Origin: Cryptomeria japonica
Lineage: Eukaryota; Streptophyta; Pinopsida; Cupressales; Cupressaceae
Direction of reading: 5' to 3'
Assembly: GCF_030272615.1 (NCBI RefSeq)
Contig: NC_081406.1
Location: 402,828,939 to 402,892,938 of the forward strand
Length of the DNA: 64,000 bases
Position numbers and translations under genes: made by a program. Under the pieces are notes generated by a model, which did not search any database, had not been told where the DNA came from, and was given only the letters and a program-made list of their open reading frames with translations. Positions 33,794 through 44,106 of this stretch are shown here, piece after piece (within the stretch, counting starts at the first letter, position 1; each line of letters starts with the position of its first letter).

Positions 33794-34196
33794 TGAAGAG
33801 GGGAAAAGACTTGTGAGGTGGATTAGATAGCAAATATGCAAATCAAACATATAATCATATGGATTCCAAAGACATAATTTGAAATGCTCAAAACAAGGAC
33901 AAATGCATATACCTCACAAACCAATACCTTCTCCTTCGGATGGAGCTTGATGAAGTGAAGGCGCCCTTGGATGATGCTCCACTTGATGTGCTCCTCTTGC
34001 TTGTTTGATGTGGATGGCTCTCCAATGTTGTGCACAATATGAAATGGATTTTAGGAGGATGATATGGATAAAAATGATCAAGTGTGGATGAGATATGATT
34101 TGGACATGATAAGGTTGCTGAGATGATTTTCTAGACTCAAAAGGGCAGCATAAGATTACAAGACTTGGAGATGAAGAATGAAGGGATAGAATCCTC

Positions 34197-34204
34197 AATT
34201 TATA
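34197..34204 (-). promoter_or_regulatory. TATA box of element A LTR (3' copy)
   Basis: Minus-strand CCTATAAATTGAGG. The same is at 50,559-50,566 in the 5' LTR, where it would start genomic RNA. This puts U3 at higher coordinates and R-U5 toward 33,794 or 50,162. Confidence 0.65.
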
Positions 34205-34353
34205 GGAAGAGGAGAGGAAAAATGGATGGCTAGGATGGATTCAAGATGAAGGGCTAGGATTGCTTGTGAGCTCCCACAAGGCCCAAGAGAGGGTGTGGAG
34301 ACCAAGAGATATGCCTTAAAGGCATTTCTTGTCTCCACACTCTTAAAGGTAGA

Positions 34354-34412
34354 TTGGGAAGACTTCCCAAGGTATCTTGAGAAGAGAAAGGTGCATTGGG
34401 AAGACTTCCTAA
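34354..34412. promoter_or_regulatory. Two 17-bp palindromes, 42 bp apart, in A LTR
   Basis: TTGGGAAGACTTCCCAA at 34,354-34,370 is a perfect odd palindrome; a copy with one change lies at 34,396-34,412. The 5' LTR has the pair at 50,716-50,732 and 50,758-50,774. They lie 150-210 bases upstream of the TATA box in element sense. Confidence 0.75.
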
Positions 34413-35079
34413 TGTGCCTTGAGAGGAGCAAGGGATGTGACATTCCTTGAAGAATGGGGAGGAGGAATTTAAAATTATCAAAAAAGGGATAATCATGGGG
34501 ATTGGAGGAATAAGAAGGAATTAAAAAATTCTTTGGGAGAGGAGATGCCTAGAGGATTGTGAGATTTTGAAAATCTCACATTCACCTAGGAAAAGAGCAT
34601 TAAAAGCTAGTGGTTGGATGTAAGGGACAAGGGGTTGACTTTATGGCTAATCATGATGATTAGCCACTAAAAACTCATTAAGAGGGGATTTGAGGAAGAA
34701 TTAGATGGGATAGGATTTATAGGAGGATTTGACTAGGAGAGAGAATGAGTGGAGGGAATTAAAAATTTGAAGAATAATGTTAAGTGGGTTTTAGGGAGTT
34801 TCTAGAAGACTTTATTAGGTTAATGATGAATTAAGAATATGATTTGTAGGAATCATGTAGGTTAACTAATTAATTGAAATTAATTAGCCAAGAGGAAGAT
34901 TTGTGAGGATTTAATTTTTTGGAAAAATAAAGGAAGGGATTGATTTATTAAATAAATCAGTCACATACTATAGTGACAATATTAATTATATTTAATTAAT
35001 ATTGAGGAGAATTTGAATTAACATAATTAATTAATTAATTATGTGAGGAATTAAAAATAATTATTTTTAAGTGTCTACA

Positions 35080-35095
35080 TTTTGCCCCTCTTTGA
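35080..35095 (-). other. Element A polypurine tract
   Basis: Minus strand TCAAAGAGGGGCAAA directly precedes the LTR start TGTAGACAC. Confidence 0.85.
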
Positions 35096-35167
35096 AGCGA
35101 GGTGTGATGATGCATTGATTCAAAGAATAATCTAATTGTTCGATTCAATTGATAAGATCTAGATTCA

Positions 35168-35745
35168 GTCTGGTTTCAGGAAAGATTCATCCTGTATAAG
35201 ATACAGATTATCAAAGCATCTGGTTTCAGGAAGGATACATCCTGTATAAGACATTATTTATCACAACGTCTGGTTTCAGGAAGGATACATCCTCTATAAG
35301 ACATGATTGATCATAATGTCTGGTTTTAGGAAGGATTCATCCTGTATAAGACATGATCAGAGCGTCTGGTTTCAGGAAGGATTCATCCTATATAAGACAT
35401 GATCAAAGCGTCTAGTTTGAGGAAGGATTCATCTTGTATAAGACATGATTGATCACAACGTCTTGTTTCAGGAAGGATTCATCCTATATAAGACATGATC
35501 AAAGCGTCTGGTTTCAAGAAGGATTCATCCTGTATAAGACATAATTGATCACAACGTCTAGTTTCATGAAGGAGTCATCCTGTATAAGACATGATCAGAG
35601 TGTCTGGTTTCAGGAAGGATTCATCCTATATAAGACATGATTGATCACAACGTCTGGTTTTAGGAAGGATTCATCCTGTATAAGACATGATCAGAGTGTC
35701 TGGTTTCAAGAAGGATTCATCCTATATAAGACATGATCAGAATCA
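35168..35745. repeat. Tandem repeat, 12 units of 46 or 50 bp
   Basis: Units start TCTGGTTTCAGGAAGGATTC and contain ATCCTGTATAAGACATGATC. TGG positions are 35171, 35221, 35271, 35321, 35367, 35413, 35463, 35509, 35559, 35605, 35655 and 35701. From the fourth on the spacing is nearly regular 46/50, that is a 96-bp double unit; the 4-base difference comes from an ATTG insert. Each unit has the inverted core GGATTCATCC. It lies just inside the 3' LTR. Confidence 0.92.
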
Positions 35746-35795
35746 GAATTAATTAAAAATAACAAAAATAATTATTTTTAAGTGTCTAAATTTTG
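35746..35795. repeat. Second copy of the LTR edge beside the tandem array
   Basis: AATTAAAAATAACAAAAATAATTATTTTTAAGTGTCTAAATTTTG closely repeats the LTR terminus at 35,050-35,085 (TTAAAAATAATTATTTTTAA, then GTGTCTACATTTTG). The 12-unit array lies between the two edge copies. Confidence 0.75.
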
Positions 35796-36107
35796 TCGGT
35801 GTGTAGAAGATAGAAGGAGAAAAGGATGCCCTAGCGTAAAGCATGGGAGGTGTATGCCCCCTCAGGAATTTTTTCAGAAAAGGACGAAAAAATATTTCAA
35901 AAAAAAAAGAGGAAGAAGAATCAAGGTGGAAGGGATAAATGAGGAAAAAAAATGTAGTCGTCATGAATAATTTGGAAAGAAGAATAGGAGATGCGAGACC
36001 GCGGAGGAGAATGGGCCCTCACGGGGGCCCATATAAGCCACAACAAACCCAATGAGGGGTCATTGTCACACACAAGCCTTGGAGCCACTCAGAGCAAAGA
36101 AGGAGAA

Positions 36108-38620
36108 ATGGATCGCATTACAGTTCATGATCATCATGCGGAGAGCATCCGACAATTCGACCGACCGAGGAGCTATGGAGCACTAGTGAGTAGGTCTATC
36201 CCTCATTTGAAATTTTTGATTTTAGGTAATTTTTAGGGCTAGAAATAGGGGTCAAGCTTAGGCGAGACACTCGCGCTGATTGTCATTTCAGAGTGCGTGC
36301 TCCTAGAACAACGTGAGCACTCACGATTAGCGTGCGCACTCGCCAGGAGCTGGTCAGGGTAGGGGAATATTTTAGGGCTATGGGGGGGGCGGCGTGAGTG
36401 CTCGCACTTCAACGTGGGCATTCGCACTTTGATGTGGGCACTTGCGCTTCAGCACGGGCGCCCAAGGGATTATGCAGGTGCTCGCGTTGATGGGGTTGGA
36501 AGGGGAAAATAGAGAAAAGGGGGAGCTCTATTGGCACAAGCGCCTGCAAAACGGCACGTGCGTCATGGTTTTGGGGTGAGCGCTAGGTAAATTAGCGTGT
36601 GCACCTGGGAAGGGGGGATGCATTTTTGCTTAGCATTTTTGGCATCGGAGAAAGGGTATGGGTGGTTCGAGAGGTGAGGAAAGAATTTTTGGGTATGAAA
36701 ATAATGTTTTGGTTTAATTAATGCAGGTAGAGAGGGGACCGCTGTCTTCGAGGGAGCATTGGGCTCCCACGATGAGTCTCTACCATGAGCTAGGCCGTGA
36801 TGAGTTGGAGGTTCTAGATGCGCTGGAGTTGCATCATGTAGGCAAGTGGCCCAGGATTCGGACGCATACTGCTATGATGACTGCATTGGTTGAGAGATGG
36901 GATAGTCTGTATAACACCTTTCATTTACTGACTAGAGAGGCGACTGTGACTCTATTAGATGTTTGGAGGATCTTGAAGATCCCTGTTTGTGGCGTGATCC
37001 TTGAGTATCAGTTGGATGCCGCCAATTTTTATCTAAGGGAGGTGTGCGAGTATGAGACGCCACTAATGCTAGATAGGAGCAGGATGCACCTGGGTCGAGC
37101 GATGGCCATTCAGCAGATTCTGCGGCTGGTTTTGGTTATTTGTGGCTTTTTGAGTGGGCGGATTCTTTCGGATTTGGGTGGACACGAATTTCTTGTGGGG
37201 TGGAGTAGATGCATGTATTTCATGATTCATGATGGTGTTCAGTATGCATGGGGCTCCGTGATGCTGGCCCAACTTTATCATGATATGCACCTGGTGACCT
37301 ACAGAGAGTATGCCAATTTATCTTCTGGGATGATACTCTTACACATATGGGTGTAGGAGCATATTGCAGTAGCTCAGCCACTGGGTGCTTAAGATAGGTG
37401 ACCATGGCAGCCATTTGTGGATAGGTACTGGGGACTACTGCACTACAAACAGACAGCGTCCGTGTGGTTTTGGAGGAGGATTCTAGATGAGCTAGCGTAG
37501 TTCACATGGAGGCCATTTTTGGGGTGTGAGCGATGGAGGGATGATTGGCAGCTTCACTGGGTAGGGGTTGAAATGTGGATTTTTGGGAGGTCAGTATATA
37601 TCATGGAGTATTATGCTCCATTCGAGGTGGCCCGACAGCTTGGGCAGGTGCGGGATATTGTGGGGGATATTCCAGTGTATCCCCGAATTACACGGGAGGT
37701 GAGGTATTGGGGGCCTAGAGCGAGTCCCTTGGATGGTTGGACGAGCTTCCAGATAGCTTTTCACATAGTCTGGGATGAGTGGATGGGAGCAGGGGAGGAT
37801 CCAGGTATGACAGGTGGTTACCGGAGTTGGTGGGAGGGGCACTTGTCAGTGCGGCTTACTATTCTGAGAGTTTTGGATGATGAGGAGTTAGAGCCGGGGG
37901 TTGATCAGGTGGTGGGTGGGGAGGATGATGGCCCAGGAGAGAGAGTTGTAGTTCGGGCAGGGCGCAGTGCAGGTGGGGGCAGAGGGGAGTCCGAGTTATG
38001 TGGCGGAGGGTTACAGAGGAGGAGGGAGGGGATGCAGAGGATGCCCCAGTGGGAGAGGGTGCAGAGGCCGCAGTTGGCGAGAGAGAGGAGGATGCAATTG
38101 GAGAGGGAGAGGTTATAGTTGGAGAGGGAGAGGTTGTGCCCATGGATATTCCTGAGAGACAGGCAAGGGAGAGGGGAGGACCGTCACAAGCTGATTTTGA
38201 CCGACTACAGTAGGAGTGGGATAGCTATCGGGCGAGGCTTCATTCGGTGGAGGATGAGCTGCAGGTAGAGAGGGATCGGGGGGAGAGTTTGGAGGCAGAG
38301 GTCGGGCGGCTAACATGGGAGATATCTGATCTAACAGAGAGTTTGCATACTGCCAGGACAGAGGTGGATGCCTTGAGAGCAGAGGGGGAGGAGGCAGAGA
38401 GGATGTTGGAGGAGGCCCAGATAGGTACAACTATAGGAGGGCTACAGGATGTCATTCGGTGGTAAGATGATGATTTAGAGGGATTATAGGCCAAAGTGTA
38501 GAGGGCAGAGATGGATGCGACATGGTTGCGGGTTGAGAGGGATGCAATCCGACAGGCATTGGTTCCTGCAGGATTGGTACAGATATTTTTTGACAGTCTA
38601 CAGCAGTGAGAGAGAGAAGA
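36108..38620 (+). pseudogene. Antisense plant-mobile-domain gene of element A, with intron
   Basis: Proposed exon 1 (36,108-36,185) reads MDRITVHDHHAESIRQFDRP then RSYGAL, followed by donor GTGAGT. Intron 36,186-36,726 ends TTAATTAATGCAG. Exon 2 continues in frame with VERGPLSSREHW. PMD marks follow: ALVERWDSLYNTFHLLTREA, TVTLLDVWRILKIPVCG, MLAQLYHDMHL, and YAPFEVARQLGQVRDI with IP. Stops at 37,354, about 37,390 and 37,498 interrupt it. C-terminally it has a Gly/Glu/Arg-rich part and a coiled coil (ERDRGESLEAEVGRLTWEIS). PMD proteins are MAIN-like host proteins and domains of DNA transposons; the role in a retroelement is unknown. It runs opposite to gag-pol. Confidence 0.75.
36250..36620. 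repeat. Degenerate GCGCTCGCAC word array (in PMD intron)
   Basis: Many loosely spaced words such as ACTCGCGCTGA, GTGCGCACTCGCC, GAGTGCTCGCACTTCAACG, GGCATTCGCACTTTGA and GGTGCTCGCGTTGA. The sequence between them is unlike. Similar words fill 49,540-50,065 in the leader of the same element. Confidence 0.6.
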
Positions 38621-40435
38621 TAGATCATCCTAAGAGGCACAGTATTACAGGGGGTTATATCATGGAGTGGTGCCTACAGGACAGTGAGAAGCCTCATATA
38701 CTGAGAGTGTGCGGCCTCACAGGACCCATAGTCAGTGGCCGACTCAGAGCCAGCAGATAGGGGGATCAGTGGGTTTTCGGCCACCAACAGGGGGTGTAGA
38801 AGGATCAAGAGGGGGAGGTATAGTAGAGGGGGGTGGTATAGCAAAGGGGGGTGGTGAGACAGGAGGGGCGGGCTAGCTCCTTGTATTGCTTGTGTATTAT
38901 ATTATGACCCTTCGGGGTGATCATTGTAATATGACAGACACATTTACCTCTTTATATATATATACATGATTTGGTTGGTGGCAGATGATGTGTAGCATTT
39001 ATTGTGATGGATTATTTTTGTTTTTCTTAAGATGTCATATATGGATGCAATCATGGATGTGCTATGCTGACCTATTTTGTGATGCAGAGTGGATGCTTAT
39101 ATATGTATGTTTATGATGTGTTGCTGACATAGTTTTTGGATGCAGGATGAGTGATTTTTTATGCTTTATGTATGAATACACATGTGTGAGTGATTTATGA
39201 TGCAGTCTAAATGTAATGCTATATGGATGAGTGTATCTTTTATTTATGTGATGCAATCTTATATGGTAAATGTTTTGTGGAAAATATGACTGTCTTAGAA
39301 ATGCACTCTATATGATGTGAATGAATTAATAAAAAGGGGGAATATGCCAATAATAACACAATGATCTTAGATAGAAGAATATGGAATAGATGGGAAGTGG
39401 GGGAAATTGAGAACTCCATGGGATTATTGAGTTTAGGATTTGATGGAATGATGGTGAGATTTTGTGCACAACAAATGTGGAGAGCCAACCTAGTTTAATA
39501 TTGCCTTGAGTGACTTGCACCACTGATTATAGAAATCAGGGTGCCACAAGAAACCCAAGGCATGGACTGACTCTTTAGACAAACGGGAATTTCTTGCACA
39601 CAACAATGTAAGTGTTAAGAAACACTAATACAAGGTTGTGGGTTCGTGCAAGAAAACCCTCAAACACATCAATGCCTCTTGTACACGAGAAGGTAAGTGT
39701 TGATAAACACTAGTACTAGATCATTGGTTATACAAGACAGATCCAAAACATGCCCTGCTATGAAAATATGCCCCAGTATGCACCTATTGTAACATACCTG
39801 GATATGGTAAATCCAGGCAGTCATAGATAGTTGCAGTCTTAGGGCAAAAGATGCAAGTCTAAATGAAAAGATCCAACAAAATCTAACCAGTCAATTCTTC
39901 CATGACCAAATGATACCTCTTGCCAAGAGTAGGACTAGGATGGGGGATTAGGTTGCCAAGCAAGGGAATGAATCATCCCTAGGGCAAAGTCAACTTGTTG
40001 ATTTAGGCAAGTGATTTTTATGGTTTTGGAAAGTGACCTGCAGACTTGGGATTGTTTCTCAAGAGTTATTGAAGCTTGCAGATAGGCATAGAAGCTCAGT
40101 TAAAATGGAACATTCCTTGTTCATGATTCAGGCAAAGACTCATCATCATATGCGTGTTTTATTAGGAGGTGGAAGAGAAGGAATGTTGTGAATGGGAGGA
40201 CTGGATGGGGGGGGATTTGCAGTGTCGATCGGATAGACAATGGATCCGGTTATTTACCTTGGCGCCTGCATGGAGGTTTTCACAAAGGTACTTGTCCATA
40301 GCGCCACAAAGTGGTTTTCACTAGTGGACGGATTGTTTTATTTTTCTGATTTTCTCTTTTTTTTTCTTTTTTTTTGTATTTTTCTTGATTTTTTTTTTTT
40401 GATTGATTTTTTTTTTTTTTTTTTTTTGATTTATT
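38621..40435. other. Non-coding stretch between PMD gene and integrase, with G-runs and T-runs
   Basis: At 38,790-38,873 the plus strand carries runs of five to six G with short gaps, a possible G-quadruplex. At 40,340-40,450 there is a long T-rich tract (A-rich on the element's sense strand) just after the integrase stop. The rest has no recognisable gene. Confidence 0.6.
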
Positions 40436-41830
40436 TTATTTTATTTTTTTTGACAATTTAGGACTTCCTAAGGACCAGGCATAAAATATTTTGAGGTGCA
40501 TGATATTCATTGGATCATCCAAAGGATCGGCTTCAGGAGTAACCAACTGATAAGCTCCTAATCCATATTTTGTTGTGATTACATATGGTCCAAGCCAATT
40601 AGGTTCGAACTTGCCTTTCTTTTCTCTTTCTTGGAGGTTTTTCTGATTCTCCATGAGGACAAGATCACCAATTTGGAATTCTCGGGTTCTGACTTTGTTG
40701 TGATAACTCATGCGTAGATGGTTCTGATATACCCGGAGATAGTTCAAGGCCTTGAGGCGCCTTTCATCTAACAATTCTAGCTCTTGTAATCGGGCAATTT
40801 TGTATTCTTCCTTTGGTAGGATACTTTGTAGTGATACCCTTAGAGAGGGGATCTCGATCTCAAGGGGAAGGATGGCTTCAGAGCCAAAGACCAGGGAATA
40901 AGGAGTGGCACCTATGGGGGTGCCGATGAAGGTGCGATAGGCCCACAGAGCAGGATGGAGTTGGAGGTGCCAATCACGACCAGCTTCATTGACTGTCTTT
41001 TTGAGGATCTTGATTAGGGTTTTATTAGAAGCCTCAGCTTTTCCATTGCCTTGGGGGTAATATGGGGTGGAAAAGTGATGTTGAATGTTGAATTTTTGGC
41101 AGAGTTCTTTGACATCCTTGTTTTTAAATTGTCTCCCATTATCTGTGATAATGACTTTGGGAATGCCATATCGGTAGATCAAATAGTTTAGGATGAATTT
41201 GGATATTTGTTTACTAGTGGTAAAAGTGAGAGGGATAGCCTCTACCCACTTGGTGAAATAATCAGTTGCGGTGATAATGAATTTATGTCCATTGGAAGAT
41301 GGAGGGTGGATTTTCCCAATGAGATCGAGCCCCCACTGCGAGAAGGGCCATGGTGTAATAAATGGCTACAATTCTTGTGATGGTGCATGGATCTTGTCAC
41401 CATGTTGCTGGAAAGGGATGCATTTCTTCACATAGTTATATGCATCTACTTCCATTTTAGGCCAATAGTATCCTATTCTCAAAAGTTTTTTAGCCAAAGT
41501 GAGCCCACTTGAGTGTGCCCCACAGATACCCTCGTGTACTTCACATAATGCCCATTTTGCCTCTTGTTTATCTAAACACCTTAGGAGGGAACCATCGAAA
41601 TGCCTTCTAAATAGAGTGTCTGCAATGATGGTGTAACGAGCACATCGGCGAATGAAGGTTTGTTGTTGGGTTTTAGTTAGATGTGGGGGAATGGTATTGT
41701 CTTTGAGGAAAGCGAAGGTTTCTTGGTACCAAGGGGACTCGAGACCAATGAGAACACACACCATTTCAAACTCTGGTAGGTCATATGCTGGTATAAACAG
41801 TTGCTCAACCAAAAACTCACACTTCTAACT
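40436..41830 (-). pseudogene. Element A integrase
   Basis: The zinc domain reads CEVHEGICGAHSSGLTLAKK then RIGYYWPKMEVDAYNYVKKC and IPFQQHG; the second zinc Cys is Phe. A TAG at 41,366-41,368 falls where PSQELQPF is expected. The core has GLDLIGKI, TATDYFTKWVEAIPLTF (first Asp), KVIITDNGRQF (second Asp) and YPQGNGKAEASNK (Glu), so the DDE triad is complete. The C-terminal GPYVITTKYGLGAYQL module ends with KLSKKIK at 40,436. Integrase inserts cDNA in the genome; loss of the zinc Cys and the stop make this copy inactive. Confidence 0.85.
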
Positions 41831-42260
41831 ATGTGCTGGCATCTGAAGGAGGGAGCCAATGGTGGCCATTGCATCTGCAGCCCTGTTATTAGTTCGTGGG
41901 ATTTGATCAAACTTGATTGCCGTGAAATGTTGTTTAAGATCTTCAACCATGGTACGGTAGGGAAGTAGTTTATCATCTTTTGTCTAGTACTCATCATTGA
42001 CCTATTTTATGATGAGCTGGGAATCGCCATAGACGTGTAACTCCTTTATTTTCCAGTGGATAGCCAAGCGTAAACCCGTGATAAGGGCCTCGTATTCTGC
42101 TATGTTGTTGGTACTTGCAAAGGCTATCTTGTATGATTTGGGGATGCCATCTCCTTGAGGTGTAACCAATAATACTCCAGCCCCTGATCCATTTTGGGTG
42201 CAGGAGCCATCAAAGTACAACTGCCATATGGAGGATGTGGTAACCGCCATAATGAACTCA
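41831..42260 (-). pseudogene. Element A second RNase H (archaeal type)
   Basis: After the standard RNase H and a linker (LLDEFIMAVTTSSIWQLY) comes a complete second RNase H: YFDGSCTQNGSGAGVLLVTP (Asp), FASTNNIAEYEALITGLRLA (Glu), HVYGDSQLIIKQV (Asp). The domain continues below 42,002 through a frameshift, with AADAMATIGSLL-like tail sequence. It is typical of Tat elements and lies after RT-RNase H and before integrase, unlike in element Z. Confidence 0.8.
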
Positions 42261-43460
42261 TCTAGTAATTCTGTGAGAAGAGGATGGTCACCTGAAAGCG
42301 GAGCTTCAGCCAACTGATCTGCAATGACCCATCCTTTGATTTCCTTTCTGTCCACATATTCGATGTCAAACTCACTTAGGAGCATGACCCATTTGGTGGT
42401 TCTACCAGTGAGAGCAGCTTTTGACAGGAGATATTTAAGTGGATCAATTTTAGCAATCAGCTTTGTTTTGTTGTTTAGCATATAGTGTCGGAATTTCTGT
42501 GTGCTAAACACAAATTCTAAGCATGCTCTTTCAATGGGGGTATAATTGAGTTCATATCCTACCAGTGTTCGACTGATGTAGTAAATGGCATGTTCCTTCC
42601 CTTGGTCATCTGTTTGTGCCAATAATGCCCCAATGCCATTGCAGTAGCACATATATACAAAATAAGGGGTTTTCCAAGAGTAGGAGGCATCAACACTGGA
42701 GGTGATGCTAGATATTCTTTCAGTTTCTCAAAGGCCTTTTGGTATAAGCAGTCCCATTTGAATTTTGTGTCTTTACGCAATAGGTGTGCAAATGGATGGC
42801 ACTTGTCTGCTAGCTGTGAAATGAAATGTCTGACTGATTGGAGTTTTCCCTAGAGACTGCGTAGTTGTCTGAGAGTCTTTGGTGAAGGCATTTCCATAAT
42901 AGCTTTTACTTTTGCGGGATCAACCTCGATACCTCTGCAAAAAACAATGAATCCTCATAGTTTTCCTGATGTGATGCCAAACACACACTTTTGGGGATTT
43001 AGGTACAGTTTGTATTTTTCCAATCTTTCGAAGATCTATTTTAGAATGGGGATGTGTTCTTGTCTTGTCTTGGATTTTCCTAGCAGATCATCCACATAGT
43101 CCTCCATAATTTTGTGCAAGAGGTCATGAAAAATTGTTGTCATTACACATTGATATGTATCTCCAGCATTTTTAAGGCCAAAAGGCATGACCCGGTAACA
43201 GAAAGTACCCCATGGTGTTGTAAATGCAGTTTTATGTTGATCCTCATCTGCAATCCTGATTTGGTTGTATCCGGAAAATCCATCCATAAGTGACAGCATC
43301 TCATGTCCTGCCATAAGGTCCACAATCATATCTATATTTGGGAGTGGGAAATCATCTTTAGGACAAGCTCTATTTAGATCTCAGAAATCTATGCAGATGC
43401 GGATGCCCCCAGCTGGTTTGCCAATAGGTACAATGTTGGAAACCCATTCAGCGTAGTCTA
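42261..43460 (-). pseudogene. Element A reverse transcriptase and first RNase H
   Basis: RT palm motifs: WVSNIVPIGKPAGGIRICI, LMAGHEMLSLMDGFSGYNQI, TAFTTPWGTFCYRVMPFGLK and MEDYVDDLL (catalytic YVDD) near 43,086-43,110. RNase H marks: PPVLMPPTLGKPLILYICAT, AIYYISRTLVGYELNYTPIE, KFRHYMLNNKTKLI and IKGWVIADQLAEAPL. Stops and frameshifts occur at 43,382 and near 42,560-42,660, so it does not read as one protein. The catalytic YVDD is intact. Confidence 0.88.
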
Positions 43461-44100
43461 TAGGTTTGATGAATTATGCATCTAACATCTTTTGGAGTTC
43501 CACCTTGACCAAGAGTGCAATATGTGGGTGCATTTTGCGCAATTTTTGTTTTACAGGTTTTGCATCTAGGCAAACAGCAAGATTGTGCACCACCAAGGTA
43601 GGATCCAACCCTGGCATATCGGCATAGGACCATACAAAATTGATTTTTACCTCTATAAGGAAGTTGATGAAATCTTGTTTCTCTTTTTCCATGAGGGACT
43701 TAGCAATGAGAACGTTTTGTGGGATGACTTCGGTGCCCATGTTGATGATGTCTATTTCTTCTATCAGAAAATTTGATCTGTCATGTGGAAGGTAACCAAT
43801 GGTAGGGAGGTAAAGTCCCTCATCGTCAAGTGCCTCTTCCAGGTTTTCACTTTCGGATACGCCTTTTGTTTTTATTTTTTGATCATCCAAAGGTGCCTCA
43901 GGGAGGTTTTCACCTAGGGAATCATGTCTTTTCCTTTTATTATCTTTTTTGTGGCTAAGGGCATTGTCCTAATTACCAAAGTATCCCTTTTTGTGTAGTT
44001 GGATACCCTCAATCCCGTTACAATCTTCTAGATTTTGTTCCCTCATGAGAGTAATGAGAGCATTATTGTTAGCGCAGATATCTAAAGTGGGTTTGTCTCG
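43461..44100 (-). pseudogene. Element A RT N-terminal region
   Basis: The minus strand from 43,890 reads MDDQKIKTKGVSESENLEEA, YLPTIGYLPHDRSNFLIEEI and FVWSYADMPGLDPTLVVHNL, then the primer-grip start KQKLRKMHPHIALLVKVELQ. This matches the standard W-x-Y-x-D-M-P-G-L-D-P-x-L-x-x-H stretch before RT in Tat elements. It joins the palm after MLDA and is in frame apart from one stop. Confidence 0.8.
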
Positions 44101-44106
44101 TTGGCC

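Larger units (their letters stand above)
33794..35079 (-). repeat. Element A 3' LTR (1,286 bp)
   Basis: On plus it begins TGAAGAGGGGAAAAGAC and ends AAGTGTCTACA beside the PPT. It holds a minus-strand TATA box (TATAAATT, 34,197-34,204) and two copies of TTGGGAAGACTTCC(C/T)AA upstream of it. It is 7 bases longer than its partner near 33,960 (GCCCTTG missing in the other). Confidence 0.95.

Noticed and set aside
35168-35745. CRISPR-like array of regularly spaced repeats
   Set aside because: The repeats are contiguous and there are no unique spacers; it is a tandem repeat within a plant retrotransposon.
37859-38430. Pro/Ser-rich minus-strand frames opposite the PMD gene
   Set aside because: Shadow of the Gly/Glu/Arg-rich tail on the G-rich plus strand; no domain.
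40240-40461. Open frame of 73 codons with Phe-rich, membrane-like sequence
   Set aside because: It is a translation of a long T-tract after the integrase stop of A; no support as a gene.
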